The translations under genes and the position numbers were made by a program. Source: Agrobacterium sp. AGB01 (GTDB lineage: Bacteria > Pseudomonadota > Alphaproteobacteria > Rhizobiales > Rhizobiaceae). From it: a stretch of DNA of 64,000 nt. Positions 25,855 through 35,494 of this stretch are shown in pieces. A model generated the notes under the pieces. That model was not told the DNA's origin, did not search any database, and saw only the letters and a program-made list of their open reading frames with translations. Numbering within the stretch: position 1 is the stretch's first letter; each line of letters begins with the position of its first letter. The stretch spans positions 1-64,000 of the forward strand of contig NZ_JACVAB010000002.1 of the NCBI RefSeq assembly GCF_014851585.1. The letters are read 5' to 3'.

Positions 25855-26669
25855 ATGACATGAACCGTATTCTCGAAGGTTTCGGCTGGACTGGGCGCTA
25901 TCTCTGGGCGGGGTGGGCCGGACTTTCGGGAATATTCTGTTTTCTCGCTGCCTGGCAGGCTGGGCATGAAATCTACGGCTCGTTCATTCTGCCGTCGCCG
26001 GGAGAGACTTTTTCCGCAATTGCGCAACTGGCAGCTCGGCCAGATTTCTTCGGCATTCTGTCGCAAAGCGCGGTGCGTGCGCTTGCCGGTTTTGTGATCG
26101 CGGCTGGCATCGGCACGACAGCTGGACTGCTGGCAGGTTACTCTTTTGCGGCCATGCGCTTGATGAAGCCGGTGGTGACGGTGATGCTGGGCGTGCCGCC
26201 GATCGGCTGGATCGTGCTGGCGCTGATCTGGTTCGGTTCGTCCGGCGGCACGGCTATCATGACCGTGGTTATTGCTTCCGCTCCGGTGTCCTTTGCCGGT
26301 GCACTGGAAGGGGTAGCCAAACGTGACCGGCAGCTTGAGGTCATGGCGCAGGCTTTTGGGGCGTCGTGGTTTTATCGCCTGCGCACTGTCACGCTTCCCC
26401 ATGTGTTGTCCTACCTGTTTCCCGCCTGGACGACGACGGCCGGCAGCGCATGGAAGGTCACCGTCATGGCAGAGCTTCTTTCCAATTCCGGAGGCATTGG
26501 CGGTGAGCTGGCAACCGCGCGCGCCTTGTTCGACATTCCGCAGGTAACTGCCTGGCTGGCGATCACCGTAACGCTGGCACTGCTGACCGATTACGGATTG
26601 CTGCATCTGCTGCGCGAAGCGCTGGAGCGCTGGCGGGCCGCCGGGCTGCCATGGGGTGTGAAACGATGA
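25851..26669 (+). CDS. ABC transporter permease (NitT/TauT type)
   Basis: A 272-residue inner-membrane permease with six helices and the BPD_transp_1 domain; the EAA-like loop reads EVMAQAFGASWFYRLRTVTLP. The GTG at 25851 overlaps the binding-protein stop (GTGA); an ATG three codons later is an alternative. It overlaps the ATPase gene by four bases (ATGA), so the transporter genes are translationally coupled. Confidence 0.9.
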   Translation: MNDMNRILEGFGWTGRYLWAGWAGLSGIFCFLAAWQAGHEIYGSFILPSPGETFSAIAQLAARPDFFGILSQSAVRALAGFVIAAGIGTTAGLLAGYSFAAMRLMKPVVTVMLGVPPIGWIVLALIWFGSSGGTAIMTVVIASAPVSFAGALEGVAKRDRQLEVMAQAFGASWFYRLRTVTLPHVLSYLFPAWTTTAGSAWKVTVMAELLSNSGGIGGELATARALFDIPQVTAWLAITVTLALLTDYGLLHLLREALERWRAAGLPWGVKR

Positions 26670-27418
26670 ATGACGCTATTGCTCTGCATTTTGAGCGTGT
26701 CGGTCACGCCTTTCTTGGACGGACCCTGTTTGAGGATTTCGATCTGGATGTCGCAAAGGGTGAAACCGTTGCTCTGCTTGGTCCTTCCGGTAGCGGTAAG
26801 ACGACCATCCTGCAAATTGCCGCCGGCATTATCGAACCGGTGAAGGGCCGTTTGCAAAGAGGCTATCGCCGGCAGGGGCTGGTGTTTCAGGAGCCGCGGC
26901 TTTTGCCATGGATGACATTGATCGACAATATTGCCTATGGTCTCGCGGCCGAGGGCATGTCGAAACGCGAACGCCGCCAGATTGCCAGTGCCTTTGCGCT
27001 GGAAGTCGGGTTGGAAGAAACCGATTTTACAAAATACCCGGTTGAGCTTTCCGGCGGCATGCGTCAACGCGCCGGTGTGGCGCGGGCGCTTTCCGTAAAT
27101 CCGGATATGCTGTTTCTCGATGAGCCGTTCAGTGCCGTGGATGTCGGCTTGCGACGCCATTTGCAGGATTTGTTGATTGCGGCAGCGACCAGACGCGGTT
27201 TCTCTACCCTGCTGGTGACGCATGATCTTTATGAGGCGCTGCGGGTCGCGAACCGGCTGATTGTACTTTCCGGGTTTGCTGGTCGGGTGCTTGCCAATTA
27301 TCTGCCTGACGGGCAGCCAGGGCAGCGTCAGGAACGGATGATTTTTGAAGAGGCAGAGCGTCTGTCGCGTGATCCGGCATTCGGTGAGTTGTTTTCGGCA
27401 CGGGAGCGGCGCAGATGA
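26666..27418 (+). CDS. ABC transporter ATP-binding protein (NitT/TauT type)
   Basis: A 250-residue ATPase: Walker A LLGPSGSGKTTIL, Q-loop VFQEPRLLPWMT, signature LSGGMRQRAGVARAL, Walker B LFLDEPFSAVD, H-loop LVTHDLYEAL. It powers the importer formed with the two preceding genes. The first codons overlap the permease stop and its own stop overlaps the nnrS-like gene (ATGA). Confidence 0.93.
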   Translation: MNDAIALHFERVGHAFLGRTLFEDFDLDVAKGETVALLGPSGSGKTTILQIAAGIIEPVKGRLQRGYRRQGLVFQEPRLLPWMTLIDNIAYGLAAEGMSKRERRQIASAFALEVGLEETDFTKYPVELSGGMRQRAGVARALSVNPDMLFLDEPFSAVDVGLRRHLQDLLIAAATRRGFSTLLVTHDLYEALRVANRLIVLSGFAGRVLANYLPDGQPGQRQERMIFEEAERLSRDPAFGELFSARERRR

Positions 27419-28602
27419 AACGGCATCCGATCCTGTCCGAAGCGCTGCGGTTGTTCTTTCCACTTGCAGCTCTGCATGGCGCCCTCTGGCCTTTCCTATG
27501 GGTGCTGGTGGGCAGTTACGACCTGCCATTTGCTTACGACATTGCCCCGTCGCAATGGCATGCGCATGAGATGATTTTTGGCACCTATGGCATGGCCCTC
27601 GCCGGGTTTTTGGTTGCCGCCGTGCCGGAATGGACCGACACCAAAACCAGCAGTGGCAAAACGTTGCTCTGTCTTGCAGCACTTTGGTTGCCCGCCCGGA
27701 TTATCGGTGCTTTGGGAGCTGATGCCCTGAGCCTGCTGGCAGGGCTGTTTGATCTTGCATTTCTGCTTGCTGTCGCCGCTATCATAGGCAGGGCGATGCT
27801 GGAGAGGCGGACCACAAAACATCTGGCGTTTCTGGCTTGGCTGCTACTGTTTGCCGGGGCTGAGGCCGGTGTTCGTTATGCTTGGCAGGTTGGCGATGTT
27901 GAACTGGCTTCCCGGATGCTGGAAGCCGCTCTTTGCATTTTCATCGTGTTGTTTTCGCTGTCGGCTTCGCGCATCAATGTCGTCGTCATCAATCTGGCGC
28001 TTGATCCCACGGGCGAAACCTCGCCTTACCGGCCGCATCCCGGACGCAGACACATGGCGGGCGCCATGGTCACGCTCTATCTTGTGGCAAAACTCGCCTT
28101 CCCAGACAGTGACGTGTCCGCATGGCTTGCTCTTGCTGCCGGCGCTGCATTTTTCGACCGGCTGGCTGAATGGTTTGTCGGCCGCGCTGCGTTCAAAACA
28201 GAGGTTCTACTGCTGGCTTTTGGCAATGCGTCTGCGGGCATCGGTTTTCTGGCGCTTGGGGCAACCCGTCTTGGTTTTAACCTATCGCCCGCTGCCGGTC
28301 TGCACATGTTGTCGCTGGGCGCTCTCGGCTGCGCTGTCATGGCGGTGTTTATCATCGCCGGTCTTCGTCATACGGGGCGCAACCTCGACCGTTTGCCATG
28401 GCAGGCGCATGTTTCTGCTGGTCTGATGATCGTCGCCGCACTGGTTCGGGCGCTTCCCGAGTTTGATGCACTATCCGCCATAGCGCCCTATCATCATGGT
28501 CTGAGTGCTGCCTTGTGGGCGCTGAGTTTTGGCGTGTGGTTGCATGGCTTCATGCCATTCATGCTGCGACCGGGCGTCGATGAACAAGGCTCTTGCGGCT
28601 GA
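27415..28602 (+). CDS. Second NnrS family protein
   Basis: A 395-residue membrane protein with about twelve helices and NnrS features QWHAHEMIFGTYGMALAGFL, AAVPEWTDTK, GLHMLSLGALGCAVMAVFI and GLRHTGRNL. It is clearly diverged from the 6951-8183 copy. Its start overlaps the ATPase stop, making it the last gene of the TonB/ABC operon. NnrS proteins carry heme and copper, so the operon may both bring in a cofactor or metal and use it, or the NnrS may protect the importer pathway from NO. The link is from position, not from known biochemistry. Confidence 0.86.
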   Translation: MKRHPILSEALRLFFPLAALHGALWPFLWVLVGSYDLPFAYDIAPSQWHAHEMIFGTYGMALAGFLVAAVPEWTDTKTSSGKTLLCLAALWLPARIIGALGADALSLLAGLFDLAFLLAVAAIIGRAMLERRTTKHLAFLAWLLLFAGAEAGVRYAWQVGDVELASRMLEAALCIFIVLFSLSASRINVVVINLALDPTGETSPYRPHPGRRHMAGAMVTLYLVAKLAFPDSDVSAWLALAAGAAFFDRLAEWFVGRAAFKTEVLLLAFGNASAGIGFLALGATRLGFNLSPAAGLHMLSLGALGCAVMAVFIIAGLRHTGRNLDRLPWQAHVSAGLMIVAALVRALPEFDALSAIAPYHHGLSAALWALSFGVWLHGFMPFMLRPGVDEQGSCG

Positions 28603-28946
28603 TCTGAGGGCATCCCATCTCATTGCTCGCCCCAGAATTCATTGCCCGTTGTGTAGGCATGGCAAATTGATGCTGCCGATTTTTGTGACTTAAGTCTGCA
28701 ATCAACTCCGAGCGGGCCCCCGCACTCGATCATTTTTCGCTGCAATTACAATCCCGTTTTTATCTGGCACGCTTGTTGCTTCGTTTTGAAGGCGTCCAAC
28801 GGCGGGCGCTTATAGCAAAGCTGCTGATCTGAAACTGACGTTCCTCAAGGGACGGCAATTTTCGATCTGCAGCTTTTTTGTTTTTGGGATTATCAAAAGA
28901 CCGGAAGGTCTTGCTCGAACCGGGTGATGTGTATGCAGGTTTTGCC
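28603..28946. other. 344-base gap upstream of nitrate reductase fusion
   Basis: No gene is seen. It should hold the promoter of the nitrate reductase fusion. A possible FNR/NnrR-type box TTGAAGGCGTCCAA lies at 28786-28799, preceded by T but followed by C, weaker than the six other sites and about 150 bases from the start. No riboswitch or terminator was recognised. Confidence 0.4.
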
Positions 28947-31900
28947 ATGACAGATACCAGAACGGTCAAAGGCTCCTGTCCTTATTGTGGTGTCGGCTGC
29001 GGTATCGTGATGGAGGTCAGGGACAACCGCGTGGTCAAAGTTTCCGGCGATAAGACCCACCCGGCAAATTTTGGCCGGCTTTGCACGAAGGGCAATAGCT
29101 GTGCGCAGGTTATCGCGGATCCAGGCCGGATGGATAAGGCTCATATGCGCCATGGACGCGACCAGGACCAGGTTCCGGTTGCCGTTGAAAAGGCGATCAA
29201 GGAAACTGCACAGAGGCTGAAGGCGATTATTGAACGGCACGGGCCGGATGCGGTTTCACTCTACGTGTCCGGGCAGATGTCGCTGGAGGCGCAATATCTG
29301 TCCAACAAGCTGGCCAAGGGATTTATCCGCACCAAACATATCGAATCCAACTCGCGCCTTTGCATGGCAAGTGCTGGCAGTGGTTACAAGCTGTCACTTG
29401 GCTCTGATGGACCGCCTGGTTCCTACGAGGATTTCGACAAGGCCGACCTGTTTTTTGTGATCGGCGCCAATATGGCGGATTGCCATCCGATCCTGTTCTT
29501 GCGGATGATGGACCGCGTCAAACAGGGTGCCCGTCTTATCGTGGTTGATCCGCGCCGCAATGGTACTGCGGACAAGGCAAACCTGTTTTTACAAATTCGG
29601 CCGGGAACCGATCTGGCGCTGCTCAACGGTCTTCTGCATCTGATTGTCAAAAACGGCCATACAGACAGCGGCTTTATCGCCGAGTTCACTGAAGGCTGGC
29701 AGCAAATGCCTGCTTTTCTGGCCGATTACACGCCGGAAAAAGTCTCTGACATTACCGGGCTTGCAGTCACAGATATTCTGCAGGCTGCTGACATGATGGG
29801 TGCGGCGCGGGAGTTGATGAGCTGCTGGACCATGGGGCTGAATCAAAGCACGCATGGCACCTGGAACACCAATGCTATCTGCAATCTGCACCTCGCCATG
29901 GGCAAGATCTGTCGGCCCGGGAGCGGACCTTTCTCGCTGACCGGCCAGCCCAATGCCATGGGTGGGCGCGAAATGGGCTACATGGGTCCGGGTTTGCCGG
30001 GCCAGCGTTCCGCACTTGTTGAATCAGACCGAACCTACATCGAAGATCTCTGGAATGTTCCGCGTGGAAGCCTGCGAGCGGAAGCGGGTGGTGGGACGGT
30101 TTCGATGTTTCAGGAGATGGCGGACGGGCTGATCAAGGCCTGCTGGGTCATCTGCACCAACCCGGTTGCCAGCGTTTCCAACCGCGACAATGTCCTGAAG
30201 GGTTTGAAGGCAGCCGAGCTTGTGGTGGTGCAAGACGCGTTTCTCGACACGGAAACCAATATCTACGCCGATATTCTCCTGCCCGGCGCGTTATGGGCCG
30301 AAGGCGACAGCGTCCTGATCAATTCGGAGCGCAACATCACGCTGACACCAAAGGCGGTTCAGCCACCCGGCGATGCGATGCCCGACTGGTTGCTGATTAC
30401 CCGTGTTGCGCAGGAAATGGGATATGCCGAGGCATTCAGCTACACCTCTTCAGCGGAGGTGTTTGACGAGATCAAACAGGCCTGGAACCCGAAAACCGGA
30501 TACGATATTCGTGGGGCAAGCCACGAACGGTTAAGCCGTGGTCCATTGCAGTGGCCGGTGGCATCGACAGAAAGCGCGTCCCGCAACCCGATCCGCTACC
30601 TTAATGACGGCCAGAGCCAACCCCTCAATATGGACGAGGCTAGAGCACCACGGCTGGTGTTTGCCACGGCCAGCGGCAAGGCTGCTTTTTTCTCACGGCC
30701 GCATATGGATCCTGCTGAAATGCCGGGGGCGGAAAGACCCTTTGTCCTGAATACCGGCCGCTTGCAACACCAGTGGCACACGATGACCAAGACCGGCAAG
30801 ATCGCTACGCTGAACAAGCTCAACCCCGGTCCGTTTGTCGAGATCCATCCTGAGGATGCTGCCGAATTTGGCATTGAAGACAAGGACAGGGTGGAAATCA
30901 GAAGCGCACGCGGACGGGCTATTTTACCGGCCGTGGTCACCGACCGCGTTTTGCCCGGTAATTGTTTCGCACCATTTCACTGGAACGATGTGTTTGGGGA
31001 TGATCTCGCCATCAATGCTGTGACCAGTGATGCGGTTGATCCGATCTCCCTTCAACCCGAATTCAAATTTACGGCCGTTTCAATTCGCCTCAGCGAAAAA
31101 GCCAACAAGCCCGAATCCGCAAAGGAGACCTTCCCCGTGAACGCCATTGCAGATCAAGCCACCGCCTTTTCTCTTTCTCCCGTGTCGGAAATTGCCGCTT
31201 TCAGCATGATGACCGGTGTCAGTCTGGCCCCCGCGCCGGTATTGACCACACCGGAACAGACCTATCTGCAAGGCTTTATAACAGGCCTAAATGCGGCAGC
31301 GACTTTGGGTATTATTGAAACACCGGTTTTGCCTGCCAATGCACCCTTTGTGCAGGAACGTCGGCTGTTGATCGATGGCATGCTTGCGGGGCTTTTTTCA
31401 CGCAGTCGCCTTAGACAGAGTGACATAGTGCCGCTGGCGCCGTTTCTTGTGCCGACGGACAGTGTGGAAAGCGCAGGTCAAAGCATTGTTATTGCTTGGG
31501 CATCGCAGACCGGCAATGCGGAAACCGCAGCGAGTGCCTTTGTCAAACAATTGGCTGCACAGGGAAAACATCACCGGCTCGTTGCCTTGGAAGACCTGTC
31601 GGCTGAGGATTTGGCAAGTACCGGCATCTGCCTGTTTTTCGTCAGCACCTTTGGTGATGGTGATCCGCCCGACAGTGGGGAGGCGTTCTGGAAGATGTTG
31701 AATGCGGAGAACGCCCCGCGACTTGAGAGGCTTCACTATTCTGTCTGCGCATTTGGCGACAGCAATTATGATCAGTTCTGCGGTTTTGGCCGTAAACTGG
31801 ACCAGCGGTTGGCGACACTTGGCGCGCAGCGCCTGACTGAGCGGATGGATTGCGAGCCGGATTATCAGAACGTCATTGCCGAGTGGGAAACGCGTGTCCA

Positions 31901-33107
31901 CGAACAACTGCAGCCAAAAAAGGAGGCGGCAGTTGCCTCAAACTCATCATCGGTTGTTGTCGTTGATACCGAAAAGCCGGATGCCAAACCGGCTTTTACG
32001 CGTAAAGCTCCCTATGCGTCTCGGCTTCTGGTCAATCGATGCCTGACGAAAGAGGGCGGGGCAAAGGATGTTCGCCAGTTTGTGTTTGATCTTGGCGAAA
32101 GCGGCATGGTTTACGAGGCCGGGGATACGTTGGGCGTGTGCCCCAGCAACTGTCCGATTCTGGTGGAAGAAATTCTGGCCTCACTTCACCTGGAAGCCAA
32201 TAGCCCTGTTACGCTTGATAGTCTGGGCGAAATGCCGGTTTTCGAGGCGCTTCAACGCCATCTCGAGATCGGCAAGGCAAATGTCGATTTTGCAAAGTCG
32301 TGGGCAGCACTGTCCGGTAACAAAGCCCTGACCGACATTCTGGCTGGTGGGAAGGAGCAGGTGGCGAACTGGCTGTGGGGCCGGCAGATTGCCGATGTGG
32401 TGGCTTTTGCGCCTTGTTCCCTTAGTGCACAGGATCTGGTTTGCAATCTCAAACGGCTTCAGCCGCGGCTTTATTCGATTGCGTCCAGCCCGAAATCACA
32501 TCCTCGCGAAGTTCATCTGACCGTCTCTGTCGTTCGCTATCTCAATGAAAGGATGAGCCGTTCAGGCACAGCCTCGGCATTTCTGGCAGATCGTGCCACA
32601 GACTGCCCAGTGCCGATTTTTGTGCAGCCTTCCTCGCATTTTCGACCGCCGCGCAATTCAGATGCGCCAGTGATCATGGTGGGGCCGGGGACCGGCATTG
32701 CGCCGTTCCGGGGATTTCTTCAGGAGCGGCAAGCCACGGGCGCGAAAGGAAAAAACTGGCTGTTCTTCGGTGAGCAGCGGCAGGCAACTGATTTTTATTA
32801 TCGTGAGGAATTGGAGCAGTGGCAGAAAACCGGCCATCTCAACCGTCTTGATCTGGCATTTTCCCGAGATCAGGACGCAAAAATCTACGTCCAGCACCGC
32901 ATGCAAGAGCAGGGTGCCGCGCTGTTTTCCTGGTTGGAGGAGGGAGCGCATTTCTACATTTGTGGTGACGCAAGCCATATGGCGCGGGATGTGGATACCG
33001 CTCTTAGGGATATTGTTGCCAGGCATGGCAACATGGATTGTGATGCCGCCGAGGCATATGTAAAGCGGCTTTCATCCGAAAAACGTTACCTCAGGGATGT
33101 CTACTGA
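28947..33107 (+). CDS. Nitrate reductase (Nas type) fused to CysJ-like NADPH flavoprotein
   Basis: A 1386-residue single chain. Residues 1-~720 form a Nas/Nap-type molybdopterin oxidoreductase: 4Fe-4S ligands Cys 11, 14, 18 and 46 (SCPYCGVGCG, RLCTKG), the molybdenum ligand Cys 139 in NSRLCMASA, and a molydopterin-binding C-domain (TGRLQHQWHTMTKTG). Residues ~750-1386 match full-length CysJ: an N-terminal LTTPEQTYLQGFITGLN segment, flavodoxin from ~845 (WASQTGNAETA, STFGDGDPPDSG), FAD site RLYSIASSP near 1176, NADPH site GPGTGIAPFRGF near 1245, and C-terminal RYLRDVY. No Tat signal is present, so it is cytoplasmic. It should reduce nitrate with NADPH without a partner reductase. Start MTDTRT is chosen over a 23-residue extension. 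Confidence 0.9.
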   Translation: MTDTRTVKGSCPYCGVGCGIVMEVRDNRVVKVSGDKTHPANFGRLCTKGNSCAQVIADPGRMDKAHMRHGRDQDQVPVAVEKAIKETAQRLKAIIERHGPDAVSLYVSGQMSLEAQYLSNKLAKGFIRTKHIESNSRLCMASAGSGYKLSLGSDGPPGSYEDFDKADLFFVIGANMADCHPILFLRMMDRVKQGARLIVVDPRRNGTADKANLFLQIRPGTDLALLNGLLHLIVKNGHTDSGFIAEFTEGWQQMPAFLADYTPEKVSDITGLAVTDILQAADMMGAARELMSCWTMGLNQSTHGTWNTNAICNLHLAMGKICRPGSGPFSLTGQPNAMGGREMGYMGPGLPGQRSALVESDRTYIEDLWNVPRGSLRAEAGGGTVSMFQEMADGLIKACWVICTNPVASVSNRDNVLKGLKAAELVVVQDAFLDTETNIYADILLPGALWAEGDSVLINSERNITLTPKAVQPPGDAMPDWLLITRVAQEMGYAEAFSYTSSAEVFDEIKQAWNPKTGYDIRGASHERLSRGPLQWPVASTESASRNPIRYLNDGQSQPLNMDEARAPRLVFATASGKAAFFSRPHMDPAEMPGAERPFVLNTGRLQHQWHTMTKTGKIATLNKLNPGPFVEIHPEDAAEFGIEDKDRVEIRSARGRAILPAVVTDRVLPGNCFAPFHWNDVFGDDLAINAVTSDAVDPISLQPEFKFTAVSIRLSEKANKPESAKETFPVNAIADQATAFSLSPVSEIAAFSMMTGVSLAPAPVLTTPEQTYLQGFITGLNAAATLGIIETPVLPANAPFVQERRLLIDGMLAGLFSRSRLRQSDIVPLAPFLVPTDSVESAGQSIVIAWASQTGNAETAASAFVKQLAAQGKHHRLVALEDLSAEDLASTGICLFFVSTFGDGDPPDSGEAFWKMLNAENAPRLERLHYSVCAFGDSNYDQFCGFGRKLDQRLATLGAQRLTERMDCEPDYQNVIAEWETRVHEQLQPKKEAAVASNSSSVVVVDTEKPDAKPAFTRKAPYASRLLVNRCLTKEGGAKDVRQFVFDLGESGMVYEAGDTLGVCPSNCPILVEEILASLHLEANSPVTLDSLGEMPVFEALQRHLEIGKANVDFAKSWAALSGNKALTDILAGGKEQVANWLWGRQIADVVAFAPCSLSAQDLVCNLKRLQPRLYSIASSPKSHPREVHLTVSVVRYLNERMSRSGTASAFLADRATDCPVPIFVQPSSHFRPPRNSDAPVIMVGPGTGIAPFRGFLQERQATGAKGKNWLFFGEQRQATDFYYREELEQWQKTGHLNRLDLAFSRDQDAKIYVQHRMQEQGAALFSWLEEGAHFYICGDASHMARDVDTALRDIVARHGNMDCDAAEAYVKRLSSEKRYLRDVY

Positions 33108-33170
33108 GCAGGCTGCTGTAGCGTGTTTGTTCATGTCCGAAATTGACAAGCGCAGCGGTCTATCAAAAGA

Positions 33171-34544
33171 ATGTTGGCAAGCCGCGCGATTGTTCCTAAG
33201 AATCGCTTCTGCGGCATCACCAATCCTGCCGTATCGAAATCACGAAGTGGACGGCAAGCTTTGGGACTGGATAATACTTTTGATACAGCCAGGGATCGCG
33301 CCTTGCTGGAGGCTCTGTTCAAAGCGGCGGTTGAAGCCGCTGACCCGTTAATCGGCATTAAAAAACATCTGCCGTCACCGCCGAAGAATGGCCGCACGGT
33401 GGTTATCGGTGCTGGAAAAGGCGCTGCACAAATGGCTGCTGCTCTTGAAAGCCTGTGGCCTGAACCGTTGAGCGGTGTGGTGGTGACCCGCTACGGATAT
33501 GGCTGTAAGACGCAATCAATCGAGGTTATTGAGGCCGCCCACCCGATGCCTGATGAAAATGGACTTGCTGGGGCCAAGCGGCTTTTCGAGACCATTTCTG
33601 GGCTTTCAGAAAACGATCTGGTGATCGCACTGATCTGCGGTGGCGGTTCGGCTTTGTTACCTGCGCCGCCAGAAGGTTTGACGCTTCAGGACGAGATCGT
33701 CCTCAATGAGATGCTGCTGGCGTCGGGCGCGCCAATCTCTGCGATGAATATCGTGCGCAAACATCTTTCCACCATCAAGGGCGGTCGTCTTGCTGCAGCG
33801 ACAAAAGCCCGGGTCGTCAGCCTGATCGTATCGGATATCCCCGGCGACAATCCTGCATTTGTGGCATCGGGCCCGACCATTCCGGATGAAACGACACGGC
33901 AGGATGCGCTTGAGATCGTCAGGCAGTACAAACTTGCCTTGCCGGAGGCCGCATTGCGCCATCTGAATTCGCCAGCAGCGGATGCGCCACATCCAGGTGA
34001 TGTCGTTTTTGCACGCAACAGCCAACACATCATTGCCTCTGCCAGCGTCTCACTTGAGGCCGCCGCAGATGTTGCCCGGTCGCACGGGCTGGAGGCTCAT
34101 ATCCTGTCTGACTCGATTGAGGGCGAAGCGCGCGAGGTGGCGTCGGTGCATGCCGCATTGGCGCGCGAAGTGGCTGTCCGCAACCGGCCGTTTCGCAAAC
34201 CTGTGGTTCTGCTGTCCGGTGGAGAAACCACCGTGACCTTGCGGCAAAAAGGCGGGCGAGGCGGTCGCAATGGTGAGTTTGCGCTTGCCTTTGCCATTGG
34301 CATCAACGGCCATGATATCAGCGCACTTGCCGCAGATACCGATGGGATCGATGGTTCCGAAGATAATGCCGGTGCCTTTGTTGATGGTAGAACCGTACAA
34401 CGGCTGCGGGCTGCCGGACTTGATCCACGGGTCTTGCTGGATGGCAATGACAGCTTCAGCGGCTTTTCTGCTATTGGCGATATATTTCACACCGGTCCAA
34501 CCGGTACCAACGTCAATGATTTTCGCGCCATTCTGGTCCGCTGA
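33171..34544 (+). CDS. Glycerate kinase, MOFRL/GckA type
   Basis: A 457-residue protein of the glycerate 2-kinase (TtuD/GckA, MOFRL) family. Marks are VVIGAGKGAAQMAAALE, LICGGGSALLPAP, ISAMNIVRKHLSTIKGGRLA, DIPGDNPAFVASGPT and the MOFRL-domain end ADTDGIDGSEDNAGAF. It phosphorylates glycerate to 2-phosphoglycerate in glyoxylate, serine or tartrate metabolism. The first ~30 residues look unlike the family, so the true start may be a TTG near 33261. It follows the nitrate reductase by 63 bases and probably forms a unit with the sugar kinase 20 bases downstream. Confidence 0.88.
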   Translation: MLASRAIVPKNRFCGITNPAVSKSRSGRQALGLDNTFDTARDRALLEALFKAAVEAADPLIGIKKHLPSPPKNGRTVVIGAGKGAAQMAAALESLWPEPLSGVVVTRYGYGCKTQSIEVIEAAHPMPDENGLAGAKRLFETISGLSENDLVIALICGGGSALLPAPPEGLTLQDEIVLNEMLLASGAPISAMNIVRKHLSTIKGGRLAAATKARVVSLIVSDIPGDNPAFVASGPTIPDETTRQDALEIVRQYKLALPEAALRHLNSPAADAPHPGDVVFARNSQHIIASASVSLEAAADVARSHGLEAHILSDSIEGEAREVASVHAALAREVAVRNRPFRKPVVLLSGGETTVTLRQKGGRGGRNGEFALAFAIGINGHDISALAADTDGIDGSEDNAGAFVDGRTVQRLRAAGLDPRVLLDGNDSFSGFSAIGDIFHTGPTGTNVNDFRAILVR

Positions 34545-34564
34545 CCCCTACGCGCAATGAGAGC

Positions 34565-35482
34565 ATGTCCATGATCCTCTGTTTTGATATCGGCGGCACC
34601 ACGATAAAGGGTGCCTTGGCGTATTCGACTGAAGACATTCGCCTTTTGCCGCGCGTTACAACGCCGAAAGATGATTTCACAGCGTTCGTCGGCGTGCTCC
34701 GTCAGGCGGTTGAAGACTGCGAAACGAAGCCTGAATGTGTGTCGATTTCGATTGCCGGTGTTGTCGATGAAGACAATGGATGGGCAACTGTTGCCAATAT
34801 TCCCTGTATTCACGGGCGTGATCTGAAAGCTGATCTCGAGGTCGAACTTGGTCTGCCGGTTATCGTTGCCAATGATGCCGACTGTTTTGTGATGGCGGAA
34901 GCCGGCATTGGTGCCGGCAAAGGCCACCGGGTGGTTTTCGGTGTTATCCTCGGGACAGGTGTTGGCGGCGGACTGGTGATTGATGGCAAGCTGATCAATG
35001 CCAATGGCGGGTTTGCCGGCGAATGGGGGCATGCTCCGGTCGCTGCGACACAAGCGGGCAATCCACCGGCTCATATTCCGCCGTTCCGCTGCGGTTGCGG
35101 TCTTCACGGCTGCATCGACGCAACCTGTAGCGCGCGCGGTCTGGAGAAATTGCACGAGCTTCTGCATCAGGAGGAGAAGTCCAGCCAGCAGATCATTGAT
35201 CTCTGGTGTGCGGGCGATGAAAAAGCCACTCGTACCATCGATGTCGAGGTCGATCTGCTTGCGTCGCCGCTTGCACTGGTGGTCAACGTTACGGGCGCTA
35301 GTATCGTGCCAGTTGGTGGCGGTCTTTCGAATTCGCAGGAATTGCTGTCGGCGCTTGATGAAGCTGTGCGCAGTCGTGTCCTGAGAAAAATTTCCCGACC
35401 GCTTGTGGTCAAGGCGCAGTGCGCCATTGAGCCGGGACTGGTGGGTGCGGCGGTGCTTGGGCTCGCGTCACTTAGCGACTGA
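34565..35482 (+). CDS. ROK-family sugar kinase
   Basis: A 305-residue ROK-family kinase. The phosphate loop is CFDIGGTTIKGAL, the catalytic Asp lies in VANDADCFVMAEA, GVILGTGVGGGLV is the second phosphate site, and the structural zinc motif CGCGLHGCID is intact, which marks a kinase rather than a repressor. There is no N-terminal DNA-binding region. Likely substrates are glucose, N-acetylglucosamine or N-acetylmannosamine. The start may be MSM (34565) or MIL (34571). It follows the glycerate kinase in the same direction. Confidence 0.86.
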   Translation: MSMILCFDIGGTTIKGALAYSTEDIRLLPRVTTPKDDFTAFVGVLRQAVEDCETKPECVSISIAGVVDEDNGWATVANIPCIHGRDLKADLEVELGLPVIVANDADCFVMAEAGIGAGKGHRVVFGVILGTGVGGGLVIDGKLINANGGFAGEWGHAPVAATQAGNPPAHIPPFRCGCGLHGCIDATCSARGLEKLHELLHQEEKSSQQIIDLWCAGDEKATRTIDVEVDLLASPLALVVNVTGASIVPVGGGLSNSQELLSALDEAVRSRVLRKISRPLVVKAQCAIEPGLVGAAVLGLASLSD

Positions 35483-35494
35483 AAGCACGCGCAT

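Noticed and set aside
28786-28799. TTGAAGGCGTCCAA as a seventh regulon site
   Set aside because: Flank is C not A and half-sites do not mirror each other; kept only as a remark in the gap entry.
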